Source: Acidobacteriaceae bacterium | Lineage (GTDB): Bacteria; Acidobacteriota; Terriglobia; Terriglobales; Acidobacteriaceae | DNA length: 64,000 nucleotides | Direction: 5' to 3' | Assembly: GCA_027449545.1 (NCBI GenBank) | Contig: DAIDLI010000080.1 | Coordinates: 37,818 to 101,817, forward strand | Shown here: in pieces, positions 17,076 through 25,913 of the stretch | Layout of the letters: every line of letters starts with the position of its first letter | How positions within the stretch are numbered: position 1 is the first letter of the stretch | Program-made: the position numbers and the translations under genes | The notes under the pieces: model-generated | Told to the model about the DNA's origin: nothing | The model's input: the letters and a program-made list of their open reading frames with translations, nothing else | Database searches by the model: none

Positions 17076-18863
17076 ATGCGACAGGTTAACGCAATGTGTG
17101 GAATGTGCGTCCTAGCGGTAAGCGTGCTCTTTGGGATGAGCGCGCCATTGTTTGGGAGTTCGATATCAGCCTTGAACGGCGGAGACGCGGACTTGTCTGG
17201 AGCGCAAACCCAGGCTGACGTGAATCTCGCGCTTGGAAAACCGTATACAGTCGAGGACCCGTGGCTTGACCCGCAGTGGGTGCAAACGGAAAAGTCTCAC
17301 CCCGACCCCAACGGAACCAAACTGACCGACGGAGTCTACGGCGCCACGGCACTGGCGAACTTTGTCGGCTACCTGAGGGATGACTATCGCAATATCGACG
17401 TCGATCTCGGCGACATCCAGACCGTTCACACTATCTCGGCAGGATTTTTGCAGTGGGTGGGAGCAGGAATCTACTTCCCGGAAGAGGTCACTTTCTATCT
17501 TTCGTCGGATGGAACACACTGGGCTCGGATCGGCACGGCGCGAACCAAGATTCCGCTGGATACGACCACCAGCGCCAGCGGCAGCAGCACAATCTATCAG
17601 ACCTTCGCGCTTTCCGGTTTCCAATATGCGGCTCGCTACATTCGGGTCCACTTCCAGACCCACGTTTGGGTCTTCTGCGATGAAGTTCAGGCCTGGGGAT
17701 TGACGACGATCTCCGGCTCGGTGCCGTTCCCGCGGGTGACGAGGCCGGAGGTTACGCAGCCGCTTGGTTTCCCGCAACCCGGACCGCGCACCGGCGGCGC
17801 CTCCCAGCAGACGCTTATCTACAACGGCTACACCGCCAATAACACCAGCACCTGGACCGTCGCCGACTTTAAGCCATACGTCACCTACGTGGATGCAAGC
17901 GGAAACAGCAAGAGCATGCTCTTCGATAGTTTCCTCTTTCTTCCCGAGGGGACTGCGCCCTCCGGCAACAGCTTTGGGGCCGCTGGAAAGCCATCTGACC
18001 AGGCTGACTGGCAATATTACATCGACAATACCTTTGATCCGGTGAACCAGCTTACGGCGTTGAATGCGGCCGTGGCCAACGCGCACACGGACCTGCATAA
18101 CAACCTGACCCCACGCGTCGTCATCGCGATTCCTTATCCATCGCCGGCTCAGACACAATTTTCCAGCGGTGTGAACTTCAATCAGAGCCAGGTTGGAGAC
18201 CGCGTTGCGCTGCGCAATCGCTTCAATGCGATCAAATGGTATGTGGATTCGGTGATCCAGAACTGGAACTCGGCAGGTTATGAAAACCTCAGGTTCCTTG
18301 GTTTCTATTGGTATGACGAAAACATCGAGTATGGCAAGAGCACAATCGAGGTTCCACTGATCCAGCGCGTCGCGGAATATGTCCATTCGCGGGGATACAG
18401 GTTCTATTGGATTCCCGACTACCAGGGCCAAGGTTTCCAGATCTGGCAGAAGCTGGGATTCGATGTTACAAATATGCAGCCGAACTATTACACCGCGCCG
18501 GCGACTGTTCCCGCGCAGCGTCTCGCCGTGGCAGCTGCGATTGCCAAGCAGTACGGAATGGGAATTGAAATCGAGATGGACAACAATGTCTTAAACATGA
18601 CCCCGAGCGGCGCAACCTACCGCGGGAAAGTACAAAGCTACTTCAGCTATGGAAGCACCGAGGGATATAAGGGTATGTTCTGCAATTGGTATCAGGGCAT
18701 TCGGACGCTTGAAGATGCATCCCAAAGCACGAATGCGGCACCGCATGCGATCTATGACTCGGCGGAACAGTGGATGATGCCGACCTACCAATGGACGCAA
18801 CGCCGAGACGGCCGCTGGAACGCCGGCGAGCCGGATGGAATGGGGGATCAGCAGGAACGGTGA
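17076..18863 (+). CDS. DUF4855 protein with N-terminal F5/8-type-C-like domain (paralogue 1)
   Basis: The 595-residue exported product has a signal peptide (MRQVNAMCGMCVLAVSVLFGMSAPLFG). A discoidin/F5-8C-like carbohydrate-binding domain follows, roughly residues 45-210 (VNLALGKPYTV, KLTDGVYG, IDVDLGDIQTVH, VTFYLSSDGTHW, RYIRVHFQTHVWVFCDEV). The C-terminal DUF4855 domain covers about 235-585 (LIYNGYTANN, LFDSFLFLPEG, RFLGFYWYDENIEYG, YRFYWIPDYQGQG, MQPNYYT). DUF4855 resembles TIM-barrel glycosidase-like families; the acidic YWYDENIE segment is a candidate catalytic region, but activity is unproven. The track start at 17040 is rejected because ATG 17076 follows GGAGGAAG closely. It is about three-quarters identical by eye to the protein at 19986. 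Confidence 0.8.
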   Translation: MRQVNAMCGMCVLAVSVLFGMSAPLFGSSISALNGGDADLSGAQTQADVNLALGKPYTVEDPWLDPQWVQTEKSHPDPNGTKLTDGVYGATALANFVGYLRDDYRNIDVDLGDIQTVHTISAGFLQWVGAGIYFPEEVTFYLSSDGTHWARIGTARTKIPLDTTTSASGSSTIYQTFALSGFQYAARYIRVHFQTHVWVFCDEVQAWGLTTISGSVPFPRVTRPEVTQPLGFPQPGPRTGGASQQTLIYNGYTANNTSTWTVADFKPYVTYVDASGNSKSMLFDSFLFLPEGTAPSGNSFGAAGKPSDQADWQYYIDNTFDPVNQLTALNAAVANAHTDLHNNLTPRVVIAIPYPSPAQTQFSSGVNFNQSQVGDRVALRNRFNAIKWYVDSVIQNWNSAGYENLRFLGFYWYDENIEYGKSTIEVPLIQRVAEYVHSRGYRFYWIPDYQGQGFQIWQKLGFDVTNMQPNYYTAPATVPAQRLAVAAAIAKQYGMGIEIEMDNNVLNMTPSGATYRGKVQSYFSYGSTEGYKGMFCNWYQGIRTLEDASQSTNAAPHAIYDSAEQWMMPTYQWTQRRDGRWNAGEPDGMGDQQER

Positions 18864-19089
18864 TACCACCTGCCGGCCTCCGGACGATCCCGGTCCCATG
18901 AAAAGTGCCGGGTGCTCCACGTTCTCACAAGCAGGAACCTGAAGCATCTGGCACTCACTTTTTTGCGGAGCCAAATCTCGCCCGCAGTTCGCTTGGCGCG
19001 GATGTCACGGCTGTAGTTGAAAGTAAAGCGGCGGTTCGACCCGGCTCTGCAAGAATCGGGTTGCTCAACCTTTTACAAGGAGAACCGCC
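18864..19089. other. Intergenic region leading into the transposase remnant
   Basis: No gene is seen. Bases about 19029-19090 contain an inverted repeat, CGGCGGTTC ... GAACCGCCG, with a nested ACCCG ... CGGGT. It sits directly before the transposase fragment and may be the residual left part of the insertion sequence. Confidence 0.35.
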
Positions 19090-19545
19090 GTGCAGAAAGC
19101 CTATCGCACCATCCGCGAGCAAGGGAAAACCAACGAACAAGAACTGGCCAGCTTGGTGATCAAGAACGGGCAGGGACTGTTGCCCATGGTGGCTCTGATC
19201 GAGCAGTGCCAGGTGGCCTGTGACCAGCTGATCGACATGACCGGCCGCGCCGCCATCCAGGCGGTGTTGCAACTGTCGGCCATGGAAGCCGCGGGCGGCC
19301 CGCAGCAGCAGAGAAAACGGCGCCCCATCGACGTGATTTTCTACGGTCGCCAGGCGGCCCAGGTGCTTCTGAGCGACCGCAACTGGGAAATCCAGCGGCC
19401 GCGCTTGCGGACTAAGAGAGCACGCAGCCAGGAAGTGGAAGTTCCGGTCTACACCGCCATGCAAAATCCAGTTCCGATGAGCAAGCGTATGCTGGACATC
19501 CTGATGTACGGGATTTCCACGCGCAACTACAAGCAGGTCAATCCC
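19090..19545 (+). pseudogene. IS256-type transposase, N-terminal remnant
   Basis: From GTG 19090 about 150 residues read as the N-terminal part of a mutator/IS256-family transposase: LIDMTGRAAIQAVLQLSA, then NWEIQRPRLRTKRARSQEVEVPVY, then MSKRMLDILMYGISTRNYKQV. The DDE catalytic domain is absent; homology fades after about 19545 and the frame runs into unrelated sequence to its stop at 19674. It is therefore a dead remnant. It lies exactly between the two DUF4855 paralogues, which may bear on how that duplication arose. Confidence 0.65.
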
Positions 19546-19632
19546 ACAGATGGCGGAGACCTCCGGCGTGTCGCATTCGGCGGTGAGCCAATGTTTTCCA
19601 CGTGCGAATCGAAACTTGCCCGCTTCCGCGCA

Positions 19633-19702
19633 GGTGGACAAATTGACTCAACCTGCAGGTCAGCATGCCTTTGAGTTAGCCCGGGGCGCGGTGGACAAAT
19701 TG
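19633..19702 (+). repeat. Two copies of ggtggacaaattg in mobile-element debris
   Basis: The 13-mer ggtggacaaattg occurs at 19633-19645 and 19690-19702, the first preceded by cttgcccgcttccgcgca. Such AT-rich words flanked by GC-rich sequence resemble insertion-sequence ends. They suggest a second element, distinct from the IS256-type remnant, once lay here. No intact transposase remains. The rest of 19675-19886 shows nothing I can name. Confidence 0.35.
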
Positions 19703-19886
19703 TCGGTCATGCCCATGATCAGGTGCCTGGATGCGCTCTTTTCGGGCCTTTTCGAGCCGCGAGTGTTGCTCGGGCCCCAGCAACTGAGTCTACTTGATCC
19801 AACCGATTGGAAAGTCTGCAGAACTGCTGCTGGGGGCACTACACAGAACTGCCCGCTGCGGCCAAACGGGGCCGCATGAAGTCTAC

Positions 19887-19914
19887 CTGACTACCTGTCT
19901 ATACATGTTATCAT
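19887..19914 (+). promoter_or_regulatory. Promoter with embedded GntR/HutC-type operator (DUF4855 gene 2)
   Basis: CTGACT (19887-19892), a 16-bp spacer and TATCAT (19909-19914) form the promoter. The operator core GTCTATAC (19897-19904) matches GTMTAKAC and occupies the same position relative to the -10 box as in the promoters at 16971 and 29427. The spacer shares ctgtctatac with the TonB receptor 2 promoter. Confidence 0.6.
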
Positions 19915-19985
19915 AACTTCGAACTACGAATGCGGTGCGATCAGGTCTTGCGCGGGAATATCAGAGGACTTGATTGGCAGGGAAC

Positions 19986-21692
19986 ATGACGCGAGAGGTT
20001 GAAGCAATGGGCAGGGCATGGATCGTGTCAGTCACTATGCTGTTTTGGATGAGCGCGCTTGTGTGCGGGTGTTCTGGTGGTAAAGCGGCCAGCTCATCTG
20101 GCGCGCCGGCCCAGAGCGACGTTGACCTCGCGCTAGGGAAGCCGTATATCGTCCAGGATCCTTGGCTCGACCCGCAATGGGTACAGAGTGAAACATCGCA
20201 CCCGGACACGAACGGCACTAAACTTACCGACGGAGTGTACGGAACGGCAACGGTGGCAAACTTTGTCGGCTATCTGCGGGATGACTACCGGAACATCGAC
20301 GTGGATCTCGGCGACATTCAAACCATCCACAGTGCCTCCGCAGGATTCCTCCAGGATGTTCACGCTGGAATCTACTTTCCAGAAACAGTTACGTTCTATC
20401 TTTCCTCTGACGGAACCAACTGGGCACAGATCCGAACCGTGCCAACCGCCATTCCACTGGATACGACCAGCAGTAATGGCAGCAGCAGTATCTACCAGAC
20501 CTTCTCGCTTTCCGGTTTAAACTATGCTGCCCGCTACATTCGCATCCACTTTCAGACGCACGTCTGGGTATTTTGCGATGAAGTTCGAGTTATGGGATTG
20601 ACCACGATTGCTGCGACGGTTCCCTTTCCTACGGTGACTCCGCCGGTTGCAACTCCGTCGCTGGGCTTTCCAAAGGCTGGGCCTCTTACCGGCGGCGCAT
20701 CCCAGCAGGCGCTCATCTACAACGGCTACACCGCGAATGATACCAGCACGTGGACAGTTGCTGACTTTAAGCCATACGTTACCTATGTGGACACGAGCGG
20801 AAACAGCCAAAGTATGCTCTTCGACAGTTTCCTTTTCCTCCCCGAAGGCACTGCGCCCTCGGGCGATAGCTTTGGTGCTTCTGGAACGCCGTCGAACCAG
20901 GCGGACTGGCAATATTACATCGACAATACTTTTGACCCGGCCAATCAGCTAACTGCGCTGAATGCAGCGGTGGCGAATGCGCATACTGCACTGCACAACG
21001 ATCTGAACCCTGCGGTGGTCATTGCGATTCCCTATCCATCGCCTTCCCAGACGCAATTCTCAGCGGGCCTCAACTTCAATCAGAACCAGGTTGGCAACAG
21101 CACCGCGCAACAGAATCGCTTCAATGCCATCAAATGGTATATCGATACGGTGATCCAGAACTGGAACACTGCGGGCTACACAAACCTGAACCTCATGGGC
21201 TTCTACTGGTACGATGAAAACATCGAATATGGGTTGAGCACGATCGAGATTCCTCTAATCCAGCAAGTTGCTGCCTATATCCATTCCCGAGGGTATAAGT
21301 TTTATTGGATTCCGGACTACCAGGGTCAGGGATTCCAGGTCTGGCAGCAACTCGGATTTGACATCGCGAACATGCAGCCCAACTATTACACTGCCCCATC
21401 GAGTGTTCCCGCACAGCGTCTTGCCGTAGCAGCTGCCATCTCAAAGCAATATGGTATGGGCATTGAAATCGAGATGGACGACAATATACTAAACATGACC
21501 CCGAGCGGTTCCACCTACCGCACAAAAGTGCAGAGTTACTTCAGCTATGGAGGTACCGAGGGATATAAGGGCACTTTTTGCAACTGGTATCAAGGCATCA
21601 AGACGCTCGAAAATGCATCCCAAAGCACCAACGCCCCGGTTCGTGCAGTCTACGATTCGTCGGAGCAGTGGATGATGCCGACGTCCCAATAG
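19986..21692 (+). CDS. DUF4855 lipoprotein with N-terminal F5/8-type-C-like domain (paralogue 2)
   Basis: The 568-residue paralogue of the protein at 17076 has the same domain order: signal, discoidin-like domain (VDLALGKPYIV through RVMGLTTI), then DUF4855 (ALIYNGYTAND, NLMGFYWYDENIEYG, YKFYWIPDYQGQG). Unlike paralogue 1, its signal ends in a lipobox-like LVCGCSGG, so it is probably lipid-anchored while paralogue 1 is likely soluble or secreted. The track uses a TTG at 19974; ATG 19986 aligns with the start of paralogue 1 and is preferred. Sequence divergence is spread evenly, so this is an old duplication. The predicted role is binding and possibly cleaving the target glycan at the cell surface. 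Confidence 0.8.
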   Translation: MTREVEAMGRAWIVSVTMLFWMSALVCGCSGGKAASSSGAPAQSDVDLALGKPYIVQDPWLDPQWVQSETSHPDTNGTKLTDGVYGTATVANFVGYLRDDYRNIDVDLGDIQTIHSASAGFLQDVHAGIYFPETVTFYLSSDGTNWAQIRTVPTAIPLDTTSSNGSSSIYQTFSLSGLNYAARYIRIHFQTHVWVFCDEVRVMGLTTIAATVPFPTVTPPVATPSLGFPKAGPLTGGASQQALIYNGYTANDTSTWTVADFKPYVTYVDTSGNSQSMLFDSFLFLPEGTAPSGDSFGASGTPSNQADWQYYIDNTFDPANQLTALNAAVANAHTALHNDLNPAVVIAIPYPSPSQTQFSAGLNFNQNQVGNSTAQQNRFNAIKWYIDTVIQNWNTAGYTNLNLMGFYWYDENIEYGLSTIEIPLIQQVAAYIHSRGYKFYWIPDYQGQGFQVWQQLGFDIANMQPNYYTAPSSVPAQRLAVAAAISKQYGMGIEIEMDDNILNMTPSGSTYRTKVQSYFSYGGTEGYKGTFCNWYQGIKTLENASQSTNAPVRAVYDSSEQWMMPTSQ

Positions 21693-21871
21693 GGCGAATG
21701 GCTGTAGTACGAGCAAGCGCAGAACACAACATCGATGAACAAATCGTCGCAGTCGAAGGAAAATGCCTGCCTGAAAAATAAGAAGTGGGTCGCGGATGCT
21801 ACGACGCGCTCTGGGGGATCAAGTGTGCTTTCCTGGACATTGCAAACGCTATAGCTTGATACCGCCTACGA

Positions 21872-23746
21872 TTATCCTTGGGGGCCGAGGAAGTGAGCCA
21901 GCCATTCCATCGCCCGCCAAACGGCTTCCGGCGTGGGGAAATGCCCTGCATGATGGTCAAAATAGCCGATATTCATGGGCTTTCCATAAAGTTGATAGAC
22001 CTGTCGTGCTGCATTGATGTAATGCCAACTTTTCGCGGTATCGTAGGTATCGCCGCCGATCAAGAGAAAGGGCCTGGGCGAGATGAGTCCAAGAAGTTCG
22101 TGCTGATCGGTCCCATTGTTCAATTTATGGATGAAGTCACCGAAATACCAAAAGTCATCATAGTTAGAGAACGAGAGTCCGATCCCCAACTCATTGGCGA
22201 CTACGGCAGTTATGCGGGAATCGAAGGCGGCTGCATAGAGCGCCATCTTGCCGCCAAGCGAATGGCCGATGATGCCGATTCGCTCGTGGTCAATCTCCGG
22301 CAGAGTAGATAGATAATCCACCAGTCGGTGCGCGTCCCAAACCCATTTGCCGAGGCCGGTACAGTGGGGATGGCGAAGCTTCAGGTTGGCTACCGCTTCA
22401 GCATACGATTCGCCGTAGCTCTCACCAAACCAACGAATGGCCACGGCAATGTAGCCCTTCTGTACGGCGGCATATGCGTACGAGTCAACGCCCATGCCCA
22501 GGAACTTACGTCCTGATAAGTCGCGCCCTGCCGGGGTATCCACGTCGTAGAAGGGCACAATCACAGCAGGGCGCGGGGTGCGGAGGTCGCTTGCCGGCAT
22601 CATGACAAGGATCTTCTCCCACCAGTCCGGCTCCACCTGAAGGTACATGAGCCGCGCGGTGTAATTCTGATCCCGCAGGATTTCGACCGTCCGGGTCTGA
22701 GGCGGCGGAGGACCAATCTCCATGGATCCGAGCAGCTTGAGCCACTTTGCCATGATCTTGTCACGGCGATATTGCCATGCTTGGATAGAGTTAGACCCGC
22801 CAACCAGAGACGTTAGATTGCCAATCGACGATTGATAGCCAGCGGGAGCATTGTTATAGGGATTGAACCAATCCGGTGAGAGCTGGGATGCGGGGAGAAC
22901 AGGTTTAGGCGCCGCAGTGCGGCAGATCCGAAAACCTGTGAAGCGGCTCTTATATTCTGGCTCCATTGACGACCGGTAATCACGCACCCACTCCGCCGAA
23001 GTGGTGCTGACGTACGAACCGCCCCGGACAATTCGGGCGAGGCCCCGCAAAGGTCCGGCTGGGTTATAAGAAGCCTGCGGCGTGCTTTCGGGGTTAGCGT
23101 AATCAGAAGTCCACTCCCATACGTTCCCGTACATATCATAGAGGCCGAATGCATTGGCAGGGTAACTGCCCGGCGGTTTGGTGCCTGAGTCCTTCAGTTC
23201 TTCGAGAAAGCGCCCGACGTGCTTGGTATCGGAGCTGCCAAGATTGGCTTGCAGCATCTCCCCGTTGGTGCCAGATAGGGGCCCCGCTGCATGCGCCCAT
23301 TCAGCGTCGGTGGGAAGACGGTACCCATTCCTGCTCACATCGCAAAACCCGGTTTCCAGGTTGTAGCAAGGCTCCAGGCCCTCTTCCTGGCTGCGTCGGT
23401 TGCAGTAACGGATAGCTTCCCACCAGCTTACCGTCTCCACGGGCAGATCAGAGCCTTGATGAAAGGACGGGTTATAACCCATCACCAACTCAAACTCGCT
23501 TTGAGTCAGCTCCTGCGGAGACATGAGGAACTTGCCGACGGTAACTGTTACCGGAACTGTGCTGAGCGTATCGATAACCTCATAACTCGTGCCGGGGATC
23601 TCGACCAAACGGCTGCGTGACGAGACATCTTGATCAGAACGCTCGAGGTTGGCTGCTGCCTCCAGATGGCTTTCTGCAGCGGCCATACCGGAAACCATGG
23701 TCGCCACTCCAAGAATTGAACCCTTCAGGAAATTTCGCCGCTCCAT
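21872..23746 (-). CDS. SUMF1/EgtB/PvdO-like domain fused to alpha/beta hydrolase
   Basis: The 624-residue exported fusion has a Tat-like N-terminus (MERRNFLKGSILGVATMVSG). A formylglycine-enzyme-like fold covers about 65-280 (FLMSPQELTQSEFELVMGYNPS, VETVSWWEAIRYCNRRSQEEGL, YRLPTDAEWAHAAG, NAFGLYDMYGNVWEWTSDY, IVRGGSYVST, RFTGFRICR). From about 310 an acetylesterase or dienelactone-hydrolase-like domain follows, with nucleophile motif GHSLGG (Ser near 496) and a C-terminal FDHHAGHF His. The usual paired active-site cysteines of genuine FGE are not evident, so sulfatase activation is doubtful; glycan deacylation is more plausible. The track start at 23926 overlaps the GH20 stop; ATG 23746 follows GGAAG. 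It is last in the 26984-21872 operon. Confidence 0.75.
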   Translation of the reverse strand: MERRNFLKGSILGVATMVSGMAAAESHLEAAANLERSDQDVSSRSRLVEIPGTSYEVIDTLSTVPVTVTVGKFLMSPQELTQSEFELVMGYNPSFHQGSDLPVETVSWWEAIRYCNRRSQEEGLEPCYNLETGFCDVSRNGYRLPTDAEWAHAAGPLSGTNGEMLQANLGSSDTKHVGRFLEELKDSGTKPPGSYPANAFGLYDMYGNVWEWTSDYANPESTPQASYNPAGPLRGLARIVRGGSYVSTTSAEWVRDYRSSMEPEYKSRFTGFRICRTAAPKPVLPASQLSPDWFNPYNNAPAGYQSSIGNLTSLVGGSNSIQAWQYRRDKIMAKWLKLLGSMEIGPPPPQTRTVEILRDQNYTARLMYLQVEPDWWEKILVMMPASDLRTPRPAVIVPFYDVDTPAGRDLSGRKFLGMGVDSYAYAAVQKGYIAVAIRWFGESYGESYAEAVANLKLRHPHCTGLGKWVWDAHRLVDYLSTLPEIDHERIGIIGHSLGGKMALYAAAFDSRITAVVANELGIGLSFSNYDDFWYFGDFIHKLNNGTDQHELLGLISPRPFLLIGGDTYDTAKSWHYINAARQVYQLYGKPMNIGYFDHHAGHFPTPEAVWRAMEWLAHFLGPQG

Positions 23747-23790
23747 CGCATTTGCTTCCTTTCGCGTTATGTCCAGAAACTTCATTCGAC

Positions 23791-25887
23791 TTATGGCTGC
23801 GCGTGGGGGGGCTGATCTCCGCTGGCGGCATCGACCAAGTGTTGAATTGCAGGCAACACCGCGAAGTCGACTAGCTCTTCGTGTTGCGTGGCCTGGTTGA
23901 GCAATTGTTTTTGCGCCGCCAGCCAATCAGCGGGAGGCGGAGTGTTCCGGGCCAGATAGTCAAGCGACTCCAGACCAGCCGTGCCGAGTTTGGGCCATTG
24001 GCCAATTCGGTCGGAAGCCTGCTGCAACCGCGGCGAGTGCATGGCATATCGCGCAACTGCAGGCGCAGCCGCTATCCATGCTTTGAAGATAGAGCGAAGT
24101 TGACTGGCTGCGGCCGCATCGCCATGCAGCGCGCGGTCCACGAGTTGATCCATCTCTTGGCGAAGCGGCGGGTCGGGACGGACCGCATCGACCAGAAGGT
24201 CAAACGACGTGAGCTGCGTGGGATGCTCTTGCTTGTAGCGAATGGAAGTATCAACCGGCTGCAGCGTGCTGGCGAAGAGCATCAGGGGTTCGTCGTCGGC
24301 GGTGCCGGCAAGCTGACGCAGGCCGCGGTTGGGGTCGGCGATGTGGTCGAGTCCGTCAGCATCCAGACGTAGCGACTCAACGTCCAGACGGCGATACATG
24401 TCATTTGTATCGCGATCGGAGGCGGGTGACCACAAGCGCTCGGCAACCGCAGCAGCGCGCGGCCAGATACGCGAGTCCACACTGTCAGGAGAGATCTGTT
24501 CGCTCCACATGCAAGCCTCTCCACCGAGGATCAGCTTAGCCTGGGCGGGCGTCAGGTTTGCTTCGGCAGGCACAGGGTCGGCTAGGAATACCTGGGCCGC
24601 GGTATACATGTGGTCAAGATAGTAAGGATGGGCATAGAGTTCGCGATGGCCCTCTTTGGCGCCCTCGATTAGGAATTGATCGCGGTGCCACACCTCGATG
24701 ACGGCGTTCTTGGGCAGAGCGGGGTTCAGGATCTCGTCCCAGCCCACTGTGCGTTTGTGATAACGGCCCAGGATCTTTTGCACGCGGGTGCTGAAGTAGG
24801 TTTGGAGCTGCGCAGTGGTGGTGTAACCGTGGGCCTTCATAAAAGCGCGGATATGGGGGTTGGCGCGCCATTCCTTGCCGTTACTTTCATCGCCGCCGAT
24901 GTGCATATAGGGGTCAGGAAAGAGCCGGGCCATCTCGCCTAGGAATGCATCGAGGAACTGGTAGGTCGAATTCCGGGTGGGGTCGAATGCGGAATCAAAG
25001 ATGCCAAAACTCGTTTGTACGGAATAGGGGCCAGGCGCGCTGCCAAGGTTGGGATAGCCAACCATCCAAGAGGTGGAGTGGCCGGGCATATCGAACTCCG
25101 GTACCACGCGGATGCCACGCGCCGAAGCGTAAGTAATCACATCGCGTACCTGCTGCTGCGTGTAGTAAAGACCGTTGGAGCCCATCTCTTGCAGCCGGGG
25201 AAAGACGTGGCTTTCGATTCGGAAGCCCTGGTCCTCGGTGAGGTGCCAGTGGAAGACGTTGAGCTTGACCGCAGCCATTCCGTCGAGCGTTCGATAGATT
25301 ACGTTGAGGGGCATGAAGTGACGTCCGCAGTCGAGCATCAGGCCGCGCCAGGGAAAGCGTGGAGCATCCTGAATGTGGACAGCAGGGAAGACGAAGCCGC
25401 TGCCTGCGGGCTGCGCAAGCTGAAGAAGTGTCTGCAGGCCGCGTAGCGCGCCGATGTCGGTGTTGGCGCGGAGCGTGATGTGTTGGGGCCCCGCATCGAG
25501 CGTGTAACTCTCATCCTCGTCCGGCGTGGGAAAAGCGTCGCTGGCGGCAGAGCGCACATCGATGGTGAAGGTAGCACTGGCGGCGTTGGCGGTGGGCGTG
25601 AGCGCCATCTGCACACCGGTGTACATCTCCAAGTGGTGGATGAAGCGTACGGCGCCCTGGCGGAGGCGGTTGCCGTTGTTGCCGTGGAGTGCGTAAATGA
25701 AGGTGGTTCTGATGGGCATGTCGCCTGCCTCTTCCGTAAGCGAGGCCGGCTGCGGCATGAGAGTGTTGATGAAGGTGGCGGGCGCAGGGGATTGAGCCAT
25801 CAGGGGCACAACGGCTAGCGATAGAACCAGGCCAGCAACCGTGCTACGGCGAGCAGCGGCAGATACAAAGCGAATTGCTCCGGTCAT
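23791..25887 (-). CDS. Beta-N-acetylhexosaminidase, GH20
   Basis: The 698-residue exo-enzyme should release terminal beta-GlcNAc or GalNAc using substrate-assisted catalysis. A signal peptide (about 1-31, ending PLMAQ) is followed by the GH20b alpha/beta domain and then the catalytic barrel from about 175 (FPWRGLMLDCGRHFMP, KLNVFHWHLTEDQGFRIE, VVPEFDMPGHS). The catalytic pair lies in HIGGDESNGKEW, with Asp333 polarising the N-acetyl group and Glu334 as acid/base. A C-terminal helical extension of about 150 residues follows. It is periplasmic or outer-membrane associated. It sits between an amidohydrolase (27 bp upstream) and the SUMF1/hydrolase fusion (45 bp downstream), clearly one operon. 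It is the clearest evidence that the locus handles amino-sugar glycans. Confidence 0.92.
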   Translation of the reverse strand: MTGAIRFVSAAARRSTVAGLVLSLAVVPLMAQSPAPATFINTLMPQPASLTEEAGDMPIRTTFIYALHGNNGNRLRQGAVRFIHHLEMYTGVQMALTPTANAASATFTIDVRSAASDAFPTPDEDESYTLDAGPQHITLRANTDIGALRGLQTLLQLAQPAGSGFVFPAVHIQDAPRFPWRGLMLDCGRHFMPLNVIYRTLDGMAAVKLNVFHWHLTEDQGFRIESHVFPRLQEMGSNGLYYTQQQVRDVITYASARGIRVVPEFDMPGHSTSWMVGYPNLGSAPGPYSVQTSFGIFDSAFDPTRNSTYQFLDAFLGEMARLFPDPYMHIGGDESNGKEWRANPHIRAFMKAHGYTTTAQLQTYFSTRVQKILGRYHKRTVGWDEILNPALPKNAVIEVWHRDQFLIEGAKEGHRELYAHPYYLDHMYTAAQVFLADPVPAEANLTPAQAKLILGGEACMWSEQISPDSVDSRIWPRAAAVAERLWSPASDRDTNDMYRRLDVESLRLDADGLDHIADPNRGLRQLAGTADDEPLMLFASTLQPVDTSIRYKQEHPTQLTSFDLLVDAVRPDPPLRQEMDQLVDRALHGDAAAASQLRSIFKAWIAAAPAVARYAMHSPRLQQASDRIGQWPKLGTAGLESLDYLARNTPPPADWLAAQKQLLNQATQHEELVDFAVLPAIQHLVDAASGDQPPHAQP

Positions 25888-25913
25888 GAATTAACTCCTG
25901 TAGATACCTGGAT

